Below, piece by piece: positions 37,601 to 49,207 of a DNA stretch of 64,000 bases. The notes beneath the pieces were generated by a model. That model saw only the letters and a list, made by a program, of their open reading frames with translations, did no database searches and was not told where the DNA came from. Position numbers and translations under genes: made by a program. Numbering within the stretch: the first letter of the stretch is position 1; the number at the start of each line of letters is the position of its first letter. The DNA is from Pseudomonadales bacterium (GTDB lineage Bacteria > Pseudomonadota > Gammaproteobacteria > Pseudomonadales > Azotimanducaceae): the NCBI GenBank assembly GCA_030749725.1, contig JASMJM010000022.1, positions 1 to 64,000 of the forward strand. Direction: 5' to 3'.

Positions 37601-38163
37601 CAGAGCTACAGAAACTGGCCAAGTGCAAGATCATGGATTTGCGAGTGGGCCGAGAAGAACAGACCGTCGTCGGATTTGTGCTGAGTATGCGTACCATGAA
37701 AAGCAGAAAGGGAGATACCATCGCGTTTGTAACCCTGGACGATAGAAGCGGGCGGGTGGAGGTCTCGGTCACCGGCGGCGTGTTTGAAAGTAACCATGAG
37801 AAACTGCAGAAAGACAGGGTATTGATGGTTTCCGGTTCGGTCAGCAATGACGACTATAGCGGTGGCATTAGAATGCGCGCCACCAATATCCACAATCTTC
37901 TGGAGGCGAGGGAGAGATCGGTAAAACGGATGCTGGTAAGGCTGCACAGCCGCGAGCTGGACAGTGATTTTCAGAGTCGACTGGCCGGCATACTGGAACC
38001 TTACCGGGGTAACGGTGGTTGTCCCGTTGTCATCGCATACAGCCGGGACGATGCTTGTGCAGAGGTGCTGTTGGGAGATGAGTGGCGGGTACAACCCCAT
38101 GACGATCTCATCCAGCAACTGAAGGATCACTATGGCACTGAGAGAGTCGATCTGGATTACTGA
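34684..38163 (+). CDS. dnaE: DNA polymerase III alpha subunit
   Basis: Replicative polymerase. From the ATG at 34684 (upstream GAAGG) the protein begins MTSSFAHLRVHTEYSLVDG, the PHP domain start; the frame upstream to 34600 has no family support. PVGPGRGSGAGSLVSY, the catalytic PDFDVDFCNAGRD, KFDFLGLKTLT, RPGPM and YGVMLYQEQVMQIA follow, with a C-terminal OB fold. It is 1159 residues. accA, the usual next gene, is absent; tilS starts 27 bp later. Confidence 0.97.
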   Translation: MTSSFAHLRVHTEYSLVDGMVRIQPLVEAVSANQMPAVAVSDQSNVFALVKFYKAAMSAGIKPIIASEVWIQPRDEGDDPSIAILLVQNETGYRNLFELLSDGYLNGQKMGRAMLSMQWIRDRSDGLIALSGGKDGDLGRALLNNRRDLSLALLEEWMQIFPNRFYLELHRTGRTDEEDYLHMAVDLAQEFACPVVATNDVRFITPDQFEAHEVRVCIQEGRTLDDPRRERRYSEQQYLKSPDEMVELFADIPEAIANSIEIARRCSVSIEFGKYHLPKYPVPDGTSSDQYCRQMAEQGLESRLSSSFDGDDLTEARTRYQERLAYELTVIDQMGFTSYFLIVMEFIRWAKQMGIPVGPGRGSGAGSLVSYSLDITDVDPLRYDLLFERFLNPDRVSMPDFDVDFCNAGRDRVIQHVAELYGRDAVSQIITFGTMAAKAVVRDVARVQGKPYGLADKLSKLIPFDPGMTLQKAMDEEVLLRDFVAENEDAEEIMEMAFKVEGLARNVGKHAGGVVIAPTKLTDFSPIYCDEGGGGLMTQFDKKDVEQSGLVKFDFLGLKTLTIIDWALQSINSRTGDRIDINQISLEDAEVYKLLREARTTAVFQLESRGMKDLIKRLVPDNFEDIIALVALFRPGPMLMADDFINRKNGKEQIDFLHPDLEPVLKNTYGVMLYQEQVMQIAQVLADFTMAQADLLRRAMGEKNQQEMSTQRELFLKGAAGRGVAEKQANHIFDLMEKFAGYGFNKSHSVAYALIAYQTAWLKTHFASDFMAAVLSVDMQNTDKIVTNIEECRELGVKILPPDINRGGLRFVADGEDTIVYGLGAIKGLGEGPIDSIVSVRQASGPFADLYDFCSRVELHKVNKRVLDALIGSGALDFLVPEPEDLDAAEVINWKRALLAINQEEKAKLATQEARDRDSGSRDLFEKSTLSEDVSGYQHVQELRSWSYRERLAKEKETLGLYLTGHPIDVYQSELQKLAKCKIMDLRVGREEQTVVGFVLSMRTMKSRKGDTIAFVTLDDRSGRVEVSVTGGVFESNHEKLQKDRVLMVSGSVSNDDYSGGIRMRATNIHNLLEARERSVKRMLVRLHSRELDSDFQSRLAGILEPYRGNGGCPVVIAYSRDDACAEVLLGDEWRVQPHDDLIQQLKDHYGTERVDLDY

Positions 38164-38190
38164 CCCCCCTAATGGCTCGTTGGACTGGAG

Positions 38191-39558
38191 ATGATTAAGC
38201 CGGAGTCTTTGCAGTATCTTTTTAGTGCACCAGGCAGCCGGTTGGTTGTCGGATACAGTGGCGGAATGGACTCCCATGTGTTGTTGCACCTGTTGGCCAG
38301 CCTGAAGAAGGAACACTCCTTTCCCACCGAGATCCACGCCCTGCATATCAATCATGGCGTCAGTCCGCAATCGAATACTTGGCAGGATCATTGTGAAATG
38401 ACCTGCAAGAAACTCGAGGTGGACTTCGCCGCCATCAACGTATCCGTCGAATTGGCTGGCAGGGGCACCGAGGACAGCGCCCGAGAGGTAAGATACAGGG
38501 CTTTTGGCGAATATCTCGTTGCGGGAGACAACCTGCTGTTGGCGCATCACGCAGATGATCAGGCCGAGACGATACTGTATCGACTGACCCGGGGTAGCGG
38601 CTTAAAAGGGCTTGGCGGGATGCCGAAGCGCCGCAAGCTCGGTGCAGCAACACTGCTTCGACCCTTGCTGCATGTGGCGAGGGAGTCACTGCAGGACTAC
38701 GCCGAGCAGGAGGGCCTGCAGTGGATCGAAGATGAAAGCAATCGAGATACGCGCCTGGACCGGAACTATATCAGGCACAACCTGATTCCTGTCATCAAAG
38801 AGAGGTGGCCCGGCTATGCACGGACCTGGACACGATCGGCACTGCTGGCGGCAGAGGGATCTGATCTGAACAGAGAATTGGCGGACCTTGATCTCAGGAA
38901 GCTATCCAGTGGCAACCGCGGTCGAATTGATCTGACAAAGCTGCAATCCATGTCCCATGCACGACAACGAAACCTGCTCTGCCGCTGGATCGAATGCGCT
39001 GCGCTGCCCCTGCCCAGCAATGCGCAATTGCAGCAGCTCGTTGTGCAGTTTGCCGCTGCCCGCCAGGACGCCAACCCGGTGGTGAGATGGCAGGGCGCGG
39101 AAGTTCGAAGGTTCAGGAATCATGCCTATTTGATGCAACCACTTGCGCAGCACGACGAGCGCGCTGAACTGCACTTGAATTCCGATCAAAGCCTTTTCCT
39201 TGCTGTTGGGACGCTCACGGTCAAGCAGACACAAGGCGGCGGCATCTGGCTCAAAGACGGACTGTCCAGCGTTGTCATACGATTTCGTCAGGGAGGTGAA
39301 CGCTGCCATCCGTCGGGTCGTGTCGGCAGCCATCCGCTAAAAAAGATATTGCAGGAGTTGAGGGTCCCTCCCTGGCTTCGAGACCGGATCCCACTGATCT
39401 GTGTGGGTGATCAGATCGCTGCTGTTGCAGGACTGTTCAACTGCCAAGGTTTCTCGGCGAGTGAAGCACAGATTGGCTGGGAGTTCCGCTGGTCGTTCAG
39501 CGGTTCGGGTTCAATGGACTTCTCCAACCCGCGCAACGGCATTGAAGTGAATCATTGA
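38191..39558 (+). CDS. tilS: tRNA(Ile)-lysidine synthase
   Basis: Converts C34 of the AUA-decoding tRNA-Ile to lysidine. The PP-loop VVGYSGGMDSHVLLHLL (near residues 18-34), LAHHADDQAETILYRLTRGSG, and the C-terminal TilS domains (RFRQGGERCHPSGR, PPWLRDRIPLI) are present. It is 455 residues. It lies between dnaE and pyrG as in other gammaproteobacteria, apart from the absent accA. Confidence 0.95.
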   Translation: MIKPESLQYLFSAPGSRLVVGYSGGMDSHVLLHLLASLKKEHSFPTEIHALHINHGVSPQSNTWQDHCEMTCKKLEVDFAAINVSVELAGRGTEDSAREVRYRAFGEYLVAGDNLLLAHHADDQAETILYRLTRGSGLKGLGGMPKRRKLGAATLLRPLLHVARESLQDYAEQEGLQWIEDESNRDTRLDRNYIRHNLIPVIKERWPGYARTWTRSALLAAEGSDLNRELADLDLRKLSSGNRGRIDLTKLQSMSHARQRNLLCRWIECAALPLPSNAQLQQLVVQFAAARQDANPVVRWQGAEVRRFRNHAYLMQPLAQHDERAELHLNSDQSLFLAVGTLTVKQTQGGGIWLKDGLSSVVIRFRQGGERCHPSGRVGSHPLKKILQELRVPPWLRDRIPLICVGDQIAAVAGLFNCQGFSASEAQIGWEFRWSFSGSGSMDFSNPRNGIEVNH

Positions 39559-39607
39559 TTGAGGCTGGTGAGCGAACCTGCTATTCTTCAACCCCATCTT
39601 GAATTGA

Positions 39608-41281
<1,674 letters not shown>

Positions 41282-41333
41282 ATGATAGATGGCCCAGTTG
41301 GAAGCCAGCGGCTGACAGACGTGGCAGACGTCA

Positions 41334-43773
<2,440 letters not shown>

Positions 43774-43784
43774 AATTGATTGAC

Positions 43785-44516
43785 ATGGCCAACGACAGTT
43801 CCTCTCCTTGTACTTGGGCGGTGGTACCGGCTGCAGGTGAAGGCTTACGGATGGGACAGGCAATCCAAAAACAATATCTGCAGATAAACGAAAAGACGAT
43901 TCTGCAGCACACTCTGGAACATCTCATCGCGACCTCTCTAACCAATATAGTGGTTGCAGTTTCACCAACTGATGAAAGATGGCGCCAACTGCCACTGGCG
44001 GGCCACCAGAAGCTAACATTTGTGGAAGGTGGTGATAGTCGTGCCGCTTCGGTTTTGAGTGGTTTGCAGGCAGTAATGAAGGAACAGGCAGGCGACTGTT
44101 GGGTGATGGTGCATGATGCGGTCCGCCCCTGCGTTAGAACGCTGGATATAGAGAACCTTATCGATTCGGTTGCAGATCACAACGTGGGTGGTCTGCTGGC
44201 AACCAGGACTACCGACACTTTGAAGAAGGCGAAGCTTCGTCGTGGCTCCACGCCGATCGAAGTTGAAGGCACCGTCGATAGAGAGAGGTACTGGTGTGCA
44301 CTCACCCCGCAGATCTTTCGTCTGGGCATGCTGCATAATGCGATTCTCAATGCAATTCAAACGGAAGTCGAAGTGACCGACGAGGCATCTGCGATGGAGC
44401 TGCTGGGGCACACACCCCTGCTGGTTGAAGGCAGTAGCGACAATATCAAGGTTACCTATCCCGAGGATCTGAAACTGGCAGAATTTTTTATGTCTATGCA
44501 GGAATCTGAACCGTGA
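43785..44516 (+). CDS. ispD: 2-C-methyl-D-erythritol 4-phosphate cytidylyltransferase IspD
   Basis: Third MEP-pathway step. The nucleotide motif VVPAAGEGLRMG, KQYLQI, VEGGDSRAASVLSGL, WVMVHDAVRPCV and ALTPQIFRLGML are present, ending with VTYPEDLKLAE. It is 243 residues from the ATG at 43785; a TTG at 43776 is an alternative. The usual Pro before KQY is replaced by Gln. It is co-transcribed with ftsB and ispF. Confidence 0.95.
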   Translation: MANDSSSPCTWAVVPAAGEGLRMGQAIQKQYLQINEKTILQHTLEHLIATSLTNIVVAVSPTDERWRQLPLAGHQKLTFVEGGDSRAASVLSGLQAVMKEQAGDCWVMVHDAVRPCVRTLDIENLIDSVADHNVGGLLATRTTDTLKKAKLRRGSTPIEVEGTVDRERYWCALTPQIFRLGMLHNAILNAIQTEVEVTDEASAMELLGHTPLLVEGSSDNIKVTYPEDLKLAEFFMSMQESEP

Positions 44517-44529
44517 TGCAGGAACTGAG

Positions 44530-45006
44530 ATGAGAATCGGCCACGGCTTCGATGCCCACAGGTATGGGGTCTCGGGTACAGCCACGGAAATCGTGCTGGG
44601 GGGAGTAAAGGTTGCCTTCGACAGAATCATCATTGCCCACTCCGACGGTGATGTTCTGATCCATGCACTGTGTGACGCTTTGCTGGGAGCAGCAGCCCAG
44701 GGCGATATGGGCAGCCACTTTCCGGACAGCGACAGCGCCTTCAGGGATGCCGACAGCCGACACCTGCTTAGGGAAACCTGTCGATTGATAGACAATGCCG
44801 GTTTCAACATCAGCAACGTGGACATGACGTTGATCGCGGAAGCGCCTAAGATATCCCATTTCACAAAGGAGATGCGCAACCTATTGGCTGAAGATATGGG
44901 CATCGAAGCAGAACAGGTGAGCATTAAGGCAACCACCACGGAAGGCTTGGGTTTTACCGGCCGGGTAGAGGGCATTGCCGCTCAAGCCGTTGTTTTGCTG
45001 GAGTGA
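44530..45006 (+). CDS. ispF: 2-C-methyl-D-erythritol 2,4-cyclodiphosphate synthase IspF
   Basis: Trimeric MEP-pathway enzyme. RIGHGFDAHRYG (Asp/His zinc ligands), IIAHSDGDVLIHALCDALLGA, GDMGSHFPDSD and IKATTTEGLGFTGR are diagnostic. It is 158 residues, directly after ispD. Confidence 0.97.
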   Translation: MRIGHGFDAHRYGVSGTATEIVLGGVKVAFDRIIIAHSDGDVLIHALCDALLGAAAQGDMGSHFPDSDSAFRDADSRHLLRETCRLIDNAGFNISNVDMTLIAEAPKISHFTKEMRNLLAEDMGIEAEQVSIKATTTEGLGFTGRVEGIAAQAVVLLE

Positions 45007-45021
45007 CGCTGGTTTGACACT

Positions 45022-45972
45022 ATGCAGCAGTATGACATCGAATTCCCGAGAGCTCACGGCGAACCGATCTGTTCGGGCAGGACAAAAGTACATGCGGAAG
45101 ACTTCGAGGTCATTGAGAATCTCGGGTTTGAACCCAGTGGGTCCGGTGAGCATCTGTATGTCAACGTCAGAAAAACGGATGCGAATACTGCCTGGGTTGC
45201 TGGGAAACTGGCTGACTTTGTCGGAATCCGCCGCAACGATGTGGGGTATGCCGGGCGCAAGGACCGACGGGCGGTCGCCACTCAGTGGTTCAGTTGTTGG
45301 CTCCCGGGTCGGCAGGATCCCGAGTGGCAGAACTTTCGCGCCGAGGGAGTTGAGATACTTGCGACCAGTAGACATTCAAGAAAGTTGAAGCGCGGCAATC
45401 TGGTCAGCAACGCATTCAGAATAATTGTTCGCGATGTGCCGGAGCAAGCGTAGCTTGACCGGAAACTAAGGCAACGGATCGACACACTACGGGAATGTGG
45501 AGTTCCCAACTATTTTGGCGCGCAGCGATTTGGCAGGGACTGTGGCAATCTGCATAGTGCGGATGCGCTGCTCGCGGGAAGAATACGAGTAAGAGATCGT
45601 CAGAAGAGGGGACTCTATCTATCTGCTGCCCGGTCCTACCTGTTCAATTTGATTCTGTCGGCAAGAGTGGAAGATAATTCCTGGCAGCAAAAGACAGATG
45701 ACGGCCGAGACCCAAGTGGCCCTTTGTATGGTTCAGGCCACAAAGGTTATCCAGAGGAGAGTGCTTTACTGGCCGGCATGCAGAGCTGGTGTGAAGGATT
45801 GCAGCGATTCGGGCTGAAACAGAGTCGAAGAGCATTGTTGATGGGAGTAGCCGAATTGAGCTGCGTGCTGAATCCACCCGACCAACTTGAACTCAGATGC
45901 AAACTTCAGAAAGGCTGTTATGCAACTTCGCTGTTGCGAGAGATAGTCAGTTTACAGGAGAACGATGGCTAG
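45022..45972 (+). pseudogene. truD: tRNA pseudouridine synthase TruD interrupted by one in-frame TAG
   Basis: TruD makes pseudouridine-13 in tRNA-Glu. The N-terminal half (142 codons after the start) has the catalytic motif GYAGRKDRRAVATQWF and ends at TAG, codon 144 (45451-45453). The same frame then continues without further stops for 172 codons with conserved TruD sequence ([39 protein letters not shown]) to 45972. No indel is needed to join the halves. A CAG-to-TAG change in a variable linker explains it. A recent nonsense mutation, stop read-through, or a sequence error remain possible. The 316-codon whole is close to family length. Confidence 0.9.
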
Positions 45973-46003
45973 GCGCCCCCGGCTAGCCGGGGGGTGCCTA
46001 GCC
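45967..46003. repeat. GC-rich imperfect palindrome at the truD 3' end
   Basis: A 37-bp inverted repeat centred on GGCTAGCC, with arms GGCTAGGCGCCCCC and GGGGGGTGCCTAGCC (one bulge, one G-T pair). It lies across the truD stop, where surE would normally begin. Confidence 0.8.
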
Positions 46004-46005
46004 GA

Positions 46006-46050
46006 TCGCGGCCCGGCCGAACGCGGCCCGACCGAACGCGGCCCGGGCGG
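46006..46050 (+). repeat. Three tandem 15-bp GC-rich units
   Basis: CGCGGCCCG followed by GCCGAA or ACCGAA or GGCGG, three times in a row with a 15-bp period, directly after the palindrome and before pcm. Local GC is far above the window average. It could be read as protein in the pcm frame but looks non-coding. Confidence 0.75.
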
Positions 46051-46087
46051 ACACAATTCTAACCGCGTAGGACGGCTGGAGCAGGTT

Positions 46088-46753
46088 GTGAATAAACTGG
46101 ATTTGACAGGCATCGGCATGACATCCCAGCGCACGCGAATGCGACTGGTGGATCGACTGCGTGAGCAGGGCATTGCGGATGAGGACCTGTTGGATATCGT
46201 CAGCTCCACTCCCCGACATATATTCGTTGACGAAGCTCTGTCGCACAGGGCCTACGAAGATACTGCGTTACCTATAGGATTCAATCAAACCATATCCCAA
46301 CCATACGTCAGCGCGCACATGTGTGCTGCCTTAATGCAGGGCGGTCCCTTAGTAAAAGTGTTGGAGATCGGCACGGGTTCCGGTTATCAAACATCACTTC
46401 TGGCGCAATTGGCAGAGCAAGTCTTCACCCTTGAACGCATCCGAGGATTACAGCAGAAAGCCCGTGAGAGATTAAATCTACTGGGTCTCAGAAATATCCA
46501 ATTCCGCCACTCTGACGGTGGTACCGGATGGCCGCAACAGGCTCCCTACGATGGCATCATTGTCAGTGCGTCTCCCCGCAAGGTGCCGATGGAACTGGTG
46601 GATCAACTGGCCACCCACGGTAGGATGATCATTCCTATCGGCGATGAAGAGGAACAAGAACTTCAGTTGATAACCCTGACCCCCGAAGGTACTAAAGTCA
46701 GGGTGCTGGAGCGAGTCAGATTCGTACCGATGCTGGGCGGTAAAGTCCAGTAA
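46088..46753 (+). CDS. pcm: Protein-L-isoaspartate O-methyltransferase
   Basis: Repairs isoaspartyl residues with [57 protein letters not shown], the SAM motif [18 protein letters not shown] and [10 protein letters not shown] are present. The frame is open from 45965 through a GC-rich repeat; a GTG at 46088 with GGAG six bases upstream gives a sensible 221-residue protein. Internal ATG 46118 is an alternative. surE, the usual upstream neighbour, is absent. Confidence 0.93.
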   Translation: MNKLDLTGIGMTSQRTRMRLVDRLREQGIADEDLLDIVSSTPRHIFVDEALSHRAYEDTALPIGFNQTISQPYVSAHMCAALMQGGPLVKVLEIGTGSGYQTSLLAQLAEQVFTLERIRGLQQKARERLNLLGLRNIQFRHSDGGTGWPQQAPYDGIIVSASPRKVPMELVDQLATHGRMIIPIGDEEEQELQLITLTPEGTKVRVLERVRFVPMLGGKVQ

Positions 46754-46762
46754 TCACATGCT

Positions 46763-46867
46763 GGTGTCTGTCCGTGGGTTGAATGAGAGCGACAAATGAC
46801 GTTTGCTGTTGGAACAGTGACTTGAGACAGGCACCCGAAAAGCGGCCCGTAAATCCGGATGAACATT
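46763..46867 (+). mobile_element. Short element with terminal inverted repeats, copy C (MITE-like, degenerate)
   Basis: This 105-bp stretch in the pcm-popT spacer resembles copies A and B. Its ends are GGTGTCTGTCCG and CGGATGAACATT, and it contains a core TGAGACAGGCACCCGAA matching the others. It is more diverged, and no flanking direct repeat is visible. Confidence 0.42.
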
Positions 46868-46906
46868 GGTGAGCAGAAGTGACCGTCATATGCGACTGAA
46901 AAAGAC

Positions 46907-47857
46907 ATGGGCAGAATAAACGTCGCCAGGCTGGCACTCGCGAAGCGGGAGACCCTCTACCTGTTTCTTAAGGGGGTGGCCATGGGCGCCGCCGAGGTAG
47001 TACCGGGCGTCTCCGGGGGTACCATCGCGTTTATCACCGGCATTTATGAAAGACTGCTGAACGCGATCAAATCGCTGACTCCCGGAGGTCTGTTGGTTCT
47101 GAAAGACCGGGGCATCGTTGCCTGTTGGCAACACATCGACGGCAGCTTTCTATTGGTTCTGCTACTTGGCATGGCAGTCAGTATTCTGACCATCGCGCAG
47201 GCCGTCAGTGTACTGTTGCATCAATATCCAGTTGGTCTATGGGCGTTCTTCTTTGGCCTTATCATCGCATCCTCCCTGGTCATCGGCGCACAGATTGAGT
47301 CCTGGAACGCGACCCCGGTTCTCTTCATCCTTTTGGGTGGGCTGATCGGTCTCATAGTCAGCAATGCCATACCGATCGATCTGGAAGCTACACCCCTGTA
47401 TGTATTCGTCGGTGGGGCGATTGCCGTTTGTGCCTGGATACTGCCTGGCCTGTCAGGTAGCTTTGTGCTATTGATACTGGGCCTCTACACAACCGTCATC
47501 GAAGCGATCAGAACGCTCGATCTCATGCTGCTGGGTATCCTTGCCGTCGGTTGCATCGCAGGTCTGTTGAGTTTTTCCCATTTTCTATCGCACATGTTCA
47601 AACGCTATAGAGATGGGACCCTGGCTACCCTGACTGGATTCATGCTGGGTTCACTGGCAAAGGTGTGGCCGTGGAAACATACTGTGAGCTATCAATTGGA
47701 CAGTCGCGGAGACCAGATACCTCTGATCCAGGAGGTGGTCACGCCGGACACTTATGTTCAACTTACCGGAGGTGATCCTCAATTGGCCATGGCGATCGTG
47801 CTTGCCCTGACAGGCTTTGGGATGGTTCTTATTCTGCAACGTATCACAAAAGAATAG
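46907..47857 (+). CDS. popT: DUF368 membrane protein, polyprenyl-phosphate translocase PopT family
   Basis: A 316-residue polytopic inner-membrane protein with about eight hydrophobic segments. GAAEVVPGVSGGTIAFITGIYERLL near the N-terminus and its internal echo WILPGLSGSFVLLILGLYTTVIEAI are hallmarks of DUF368. The family has been shown in other bacteria to recycle undecaprenyl phosphate across the membrane; here that function is inferred. It lies between pcm and nlpD, a place often used for other genes. The ATG has only a weak ribosome site. Confidence 0.85.
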   Translation: MGRINVARLALAKRETLYLFLKGVAMGAAEVVPGVSGGTIAFITGIYERLLNAIKSLTPGGLLVLKDRGIVACWQHIDGSFLLVLLLGMAVSILTIAQAVSVLLHQYPVGLWAFFFGLIIASSLVIGAQIESWNATPVLFILLGGLIGLIVSNAIPIDLEATPLYVFVGGAIAVCAWILPGLSGSFVLLILGLYTTVIEAIRTLDLMLLGILAVGCIAGLLSFSHFLSHMFKRYRDGTLATLTGFMLGSLAKVWPWKHTVSYQLDSRGDQIPLIQEVVTPDTYVQLTGGDPQLAMAIVLALTGFGMVLILQRITKE

Positions 47858-48015
47858 CTGGATGGCCGTAGAGCTTGTAAGCGTGGTTCACGCCATTGCC
47901 TATTTGCCGTTCATAGCGGTGAGTTTGCCGGCGACTCATTCCCATGGATCAATTCGCCAATCAAGAAAGTCGTCGTGATAAATAGAACAGCCTCGTGGGG
48001 TCAAGTTCAGAGCAG

Positions 48016-48783
48016 ATGAAGCGATGTCGAACGGTCTTTCCCATAGTCAGGACTGGCTACCTGCCGCTGGCTCTTTCGCTGCTCATTCTCTCTGGCTGCC
48101 AACAGGTCGCCCCGTTCGTGCCGGTGACCAGTGCCGGTGATACCGGCAAGGCGGCCCCTCGATTCCATTTGGTTCAAGCGGGAGAAACGCTGTATTCCAT
48201 TGCATGGCGATACGGGATGGATTATCGGGAGTTAGCCAGTGTCAACCAGATCGGGCCACCCTTCACAATCTATGTCAATCAGAAGTTGAATCTAGCTAAA
48301 GCACCGAAAAAGCAACGTGTGAAGTCAGCCAAGGCCCCACCTACCGGCAAAGCGATCGCCACGAAAACCAAGCGACCTAGAGCCCGCCCCTTGACCACGA
48401 GTCAGGCAACGAACATCAACTGGTCGTGGCCAGTCATGGGAACGGTAATCAGAGGATTCTCTCTGCAGAGGGGCCTCAACAAAGGCATCGATATCAAGGG
48501 TAAATTGGGTCAGCCTGTGTCCTCCGCGGCGGACGGTGTTGTGGTGTATGCAGGAGGCGGACTGAGAGGATTTGGAAAGCTCATCATCGTAAAACACACG
48601 CAAAACTACCTGAGCGCCTACGGACACAACCGGGTGTTACTGGTAAGAGAAGGAGAAGAGGTCAAGGGCGGGCAACATGTGGCGGAAATAGGGCCTAACG
48701 GGTCGAACGAAGAGATGCTGCATTTCGAAATTCGGCGCAACGGTAAGCCTGAGAATCCTTTGAAGTACTTACCCAAATTGTAG
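48016..48783 (+). CDS. nlpD: Murein hydrolase activator lipoprotein NlpD
   Basis: A lipoprotein signal with lipobox LILSGC (LALSLLILSGCQQ), a LysM domain (FHLVQAGETLYSIAWRYGMDYRELASVNQI), a basic linker, and a C-terminal M23/LytM domain. The M23 metal motif is degenerate (NKGIDIKG instead of HxGxD), as in NlpD, which activates amidase rather than cutting murein itself. It is about 255 residues from the ATG at 48016; a GTG at 47995 is an alternative. rpoS, which normally follows, is absent. Confidence 0.9.
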   Translation: MKRCRTVFPIVRTGYLPLALSLLILSGCQQVAPFVPVTSAGDTGKAAPRFHLVQAGETLYSIAWRYGMDYRELASVNQIGPPFTIYVNQKLNLAKAPKKQRVKSAKAPPTGKAIATKTKRPRARPLTTSQATNINWSWPVMGTVIRGFSLQRGLNKGIDIKGKLGQPVSSAADGVVVYAGGGLRGFGKLIIVKHTQNYLSAYGHNRVLLVREGEEVKGGQHVAEIGPNGSNEEMLHFEIRRNGKPENPLKYLPKL

Positions 48784-49087
48784 TATGTGGGTTTGCTGCC
48801 GGTGCGACATGGTGAATCCGTTAGGCTATTGTCAGGGAGCAGTGGATCGGGAGGCGCCCAATAACGGAGCCGTTCCGGACTAGCATTTTTTGGGGGAGTG
48901 GGAGATTGTCCCTGTGCTTTGTGCGATATGTCTGCATTTACTGTAGGACATGTCAGTCAATCATCGCGAATCCGAATTCAAAACTGCTCGCAAGTACTCA
49001 TGACCATAGGTTTTTTGACCGTAGGTGGTGATGCTCAGGCCACAGACCGAGCCGTTGCGGGACGCCATAACAGTGTAGACTGAGGGT
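48784..49087 (+). other. nlpD-to-sRNA intergenic region where rpoS would be expected
   Basis: No sigma-factor coding sequence or remnant is visible in any frame. The part 48834-48903 is rich in GGA triplets. An 18-bp stretch TGTAGGACATGTCAGTCA (48942-48959) partly resembles the GacA-binding palindrome TGTAAG-N6-CTTACA (5 of 6 in the left half, 3 of 6 in the right). A possible promoter, TGTAGACT (extended -10, 49074-49081), lies just before the proposed RNA. Confidence 0.4.
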
Positions 49088-49203
49088 CACTTTGCAGGGA
49101 TTACAGAGCCGGGGAAACACTGGCCATCGAGCCAAGCAGGGATGCATAGGGAAGGGAATCCTAAGAACAGGAAGCGATTCGCGGATCGCTTCCTGTTTTT
49201 TTT
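49088..49203 (+). ncRNA. Candidate CsrA-sequestering small RNA, RsmZ-like
   Basis: The proposed RNA is about 116 nt and ends in a strong terminator. It holds seven GGA triplets in 88 nt, four of them as AGGGA (49096, 49138, 49148, 49153), the CsrA/RsmA-binding motif. One AGGGA falls in the loop of a TAGG/CCTA hairpin (49147-49163). In Pseudomonas rsmZ lies between rpoS and fdxA; here the RNA sits upstream of fdxA in the same relative place, and csrA is 9.5 kb away. The start is estimated from a weak -10 (49076-49081). The Rsm identity is inference from motifs and location. Confidence 0.5.
49166..49203 (+). terminator. Strong Rho-independent terminator before the fdxA 3' end
   Basis: A perfect 13-bp stem (AACAGGAAGCGAT, 49166-49178, with 49185-49197), 6-nt loop TCGCGG and a run of eight T (49196-49203). 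The T-run is on the plus strand, so it ends plus-strand RNA from upstream. On the minus strand the same hairpin lies just after the fdxA stop but lacks a U-run. Confidence 0.9.
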
Positions 49204-49207
49204 GTCC

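Noticed and set aside
45451-45453. Pyrrolysine decoding of the truD TAG
   Set aside because: Nothing in the window suggests pylT/pylS, and the codon lies in a variable linker where a simple Gln-to-stop change is the easier explanation.
45965-46087. Long pcm N-terminus reading through the GC-rich repeats
   Set aside because: The extra 41 residues are Arg/Gly/Pro repeats without family support; the GTG at 46088 has a proper ribosome site.
48898-49083. 61-codon open frame upstream of the RsmZ-like RNA
   Set aside because: It starts at a GTG in a G-rich run, has no plausible domain and overlaps candidate regulatory sequence. It shows no sigma-factor similarity.
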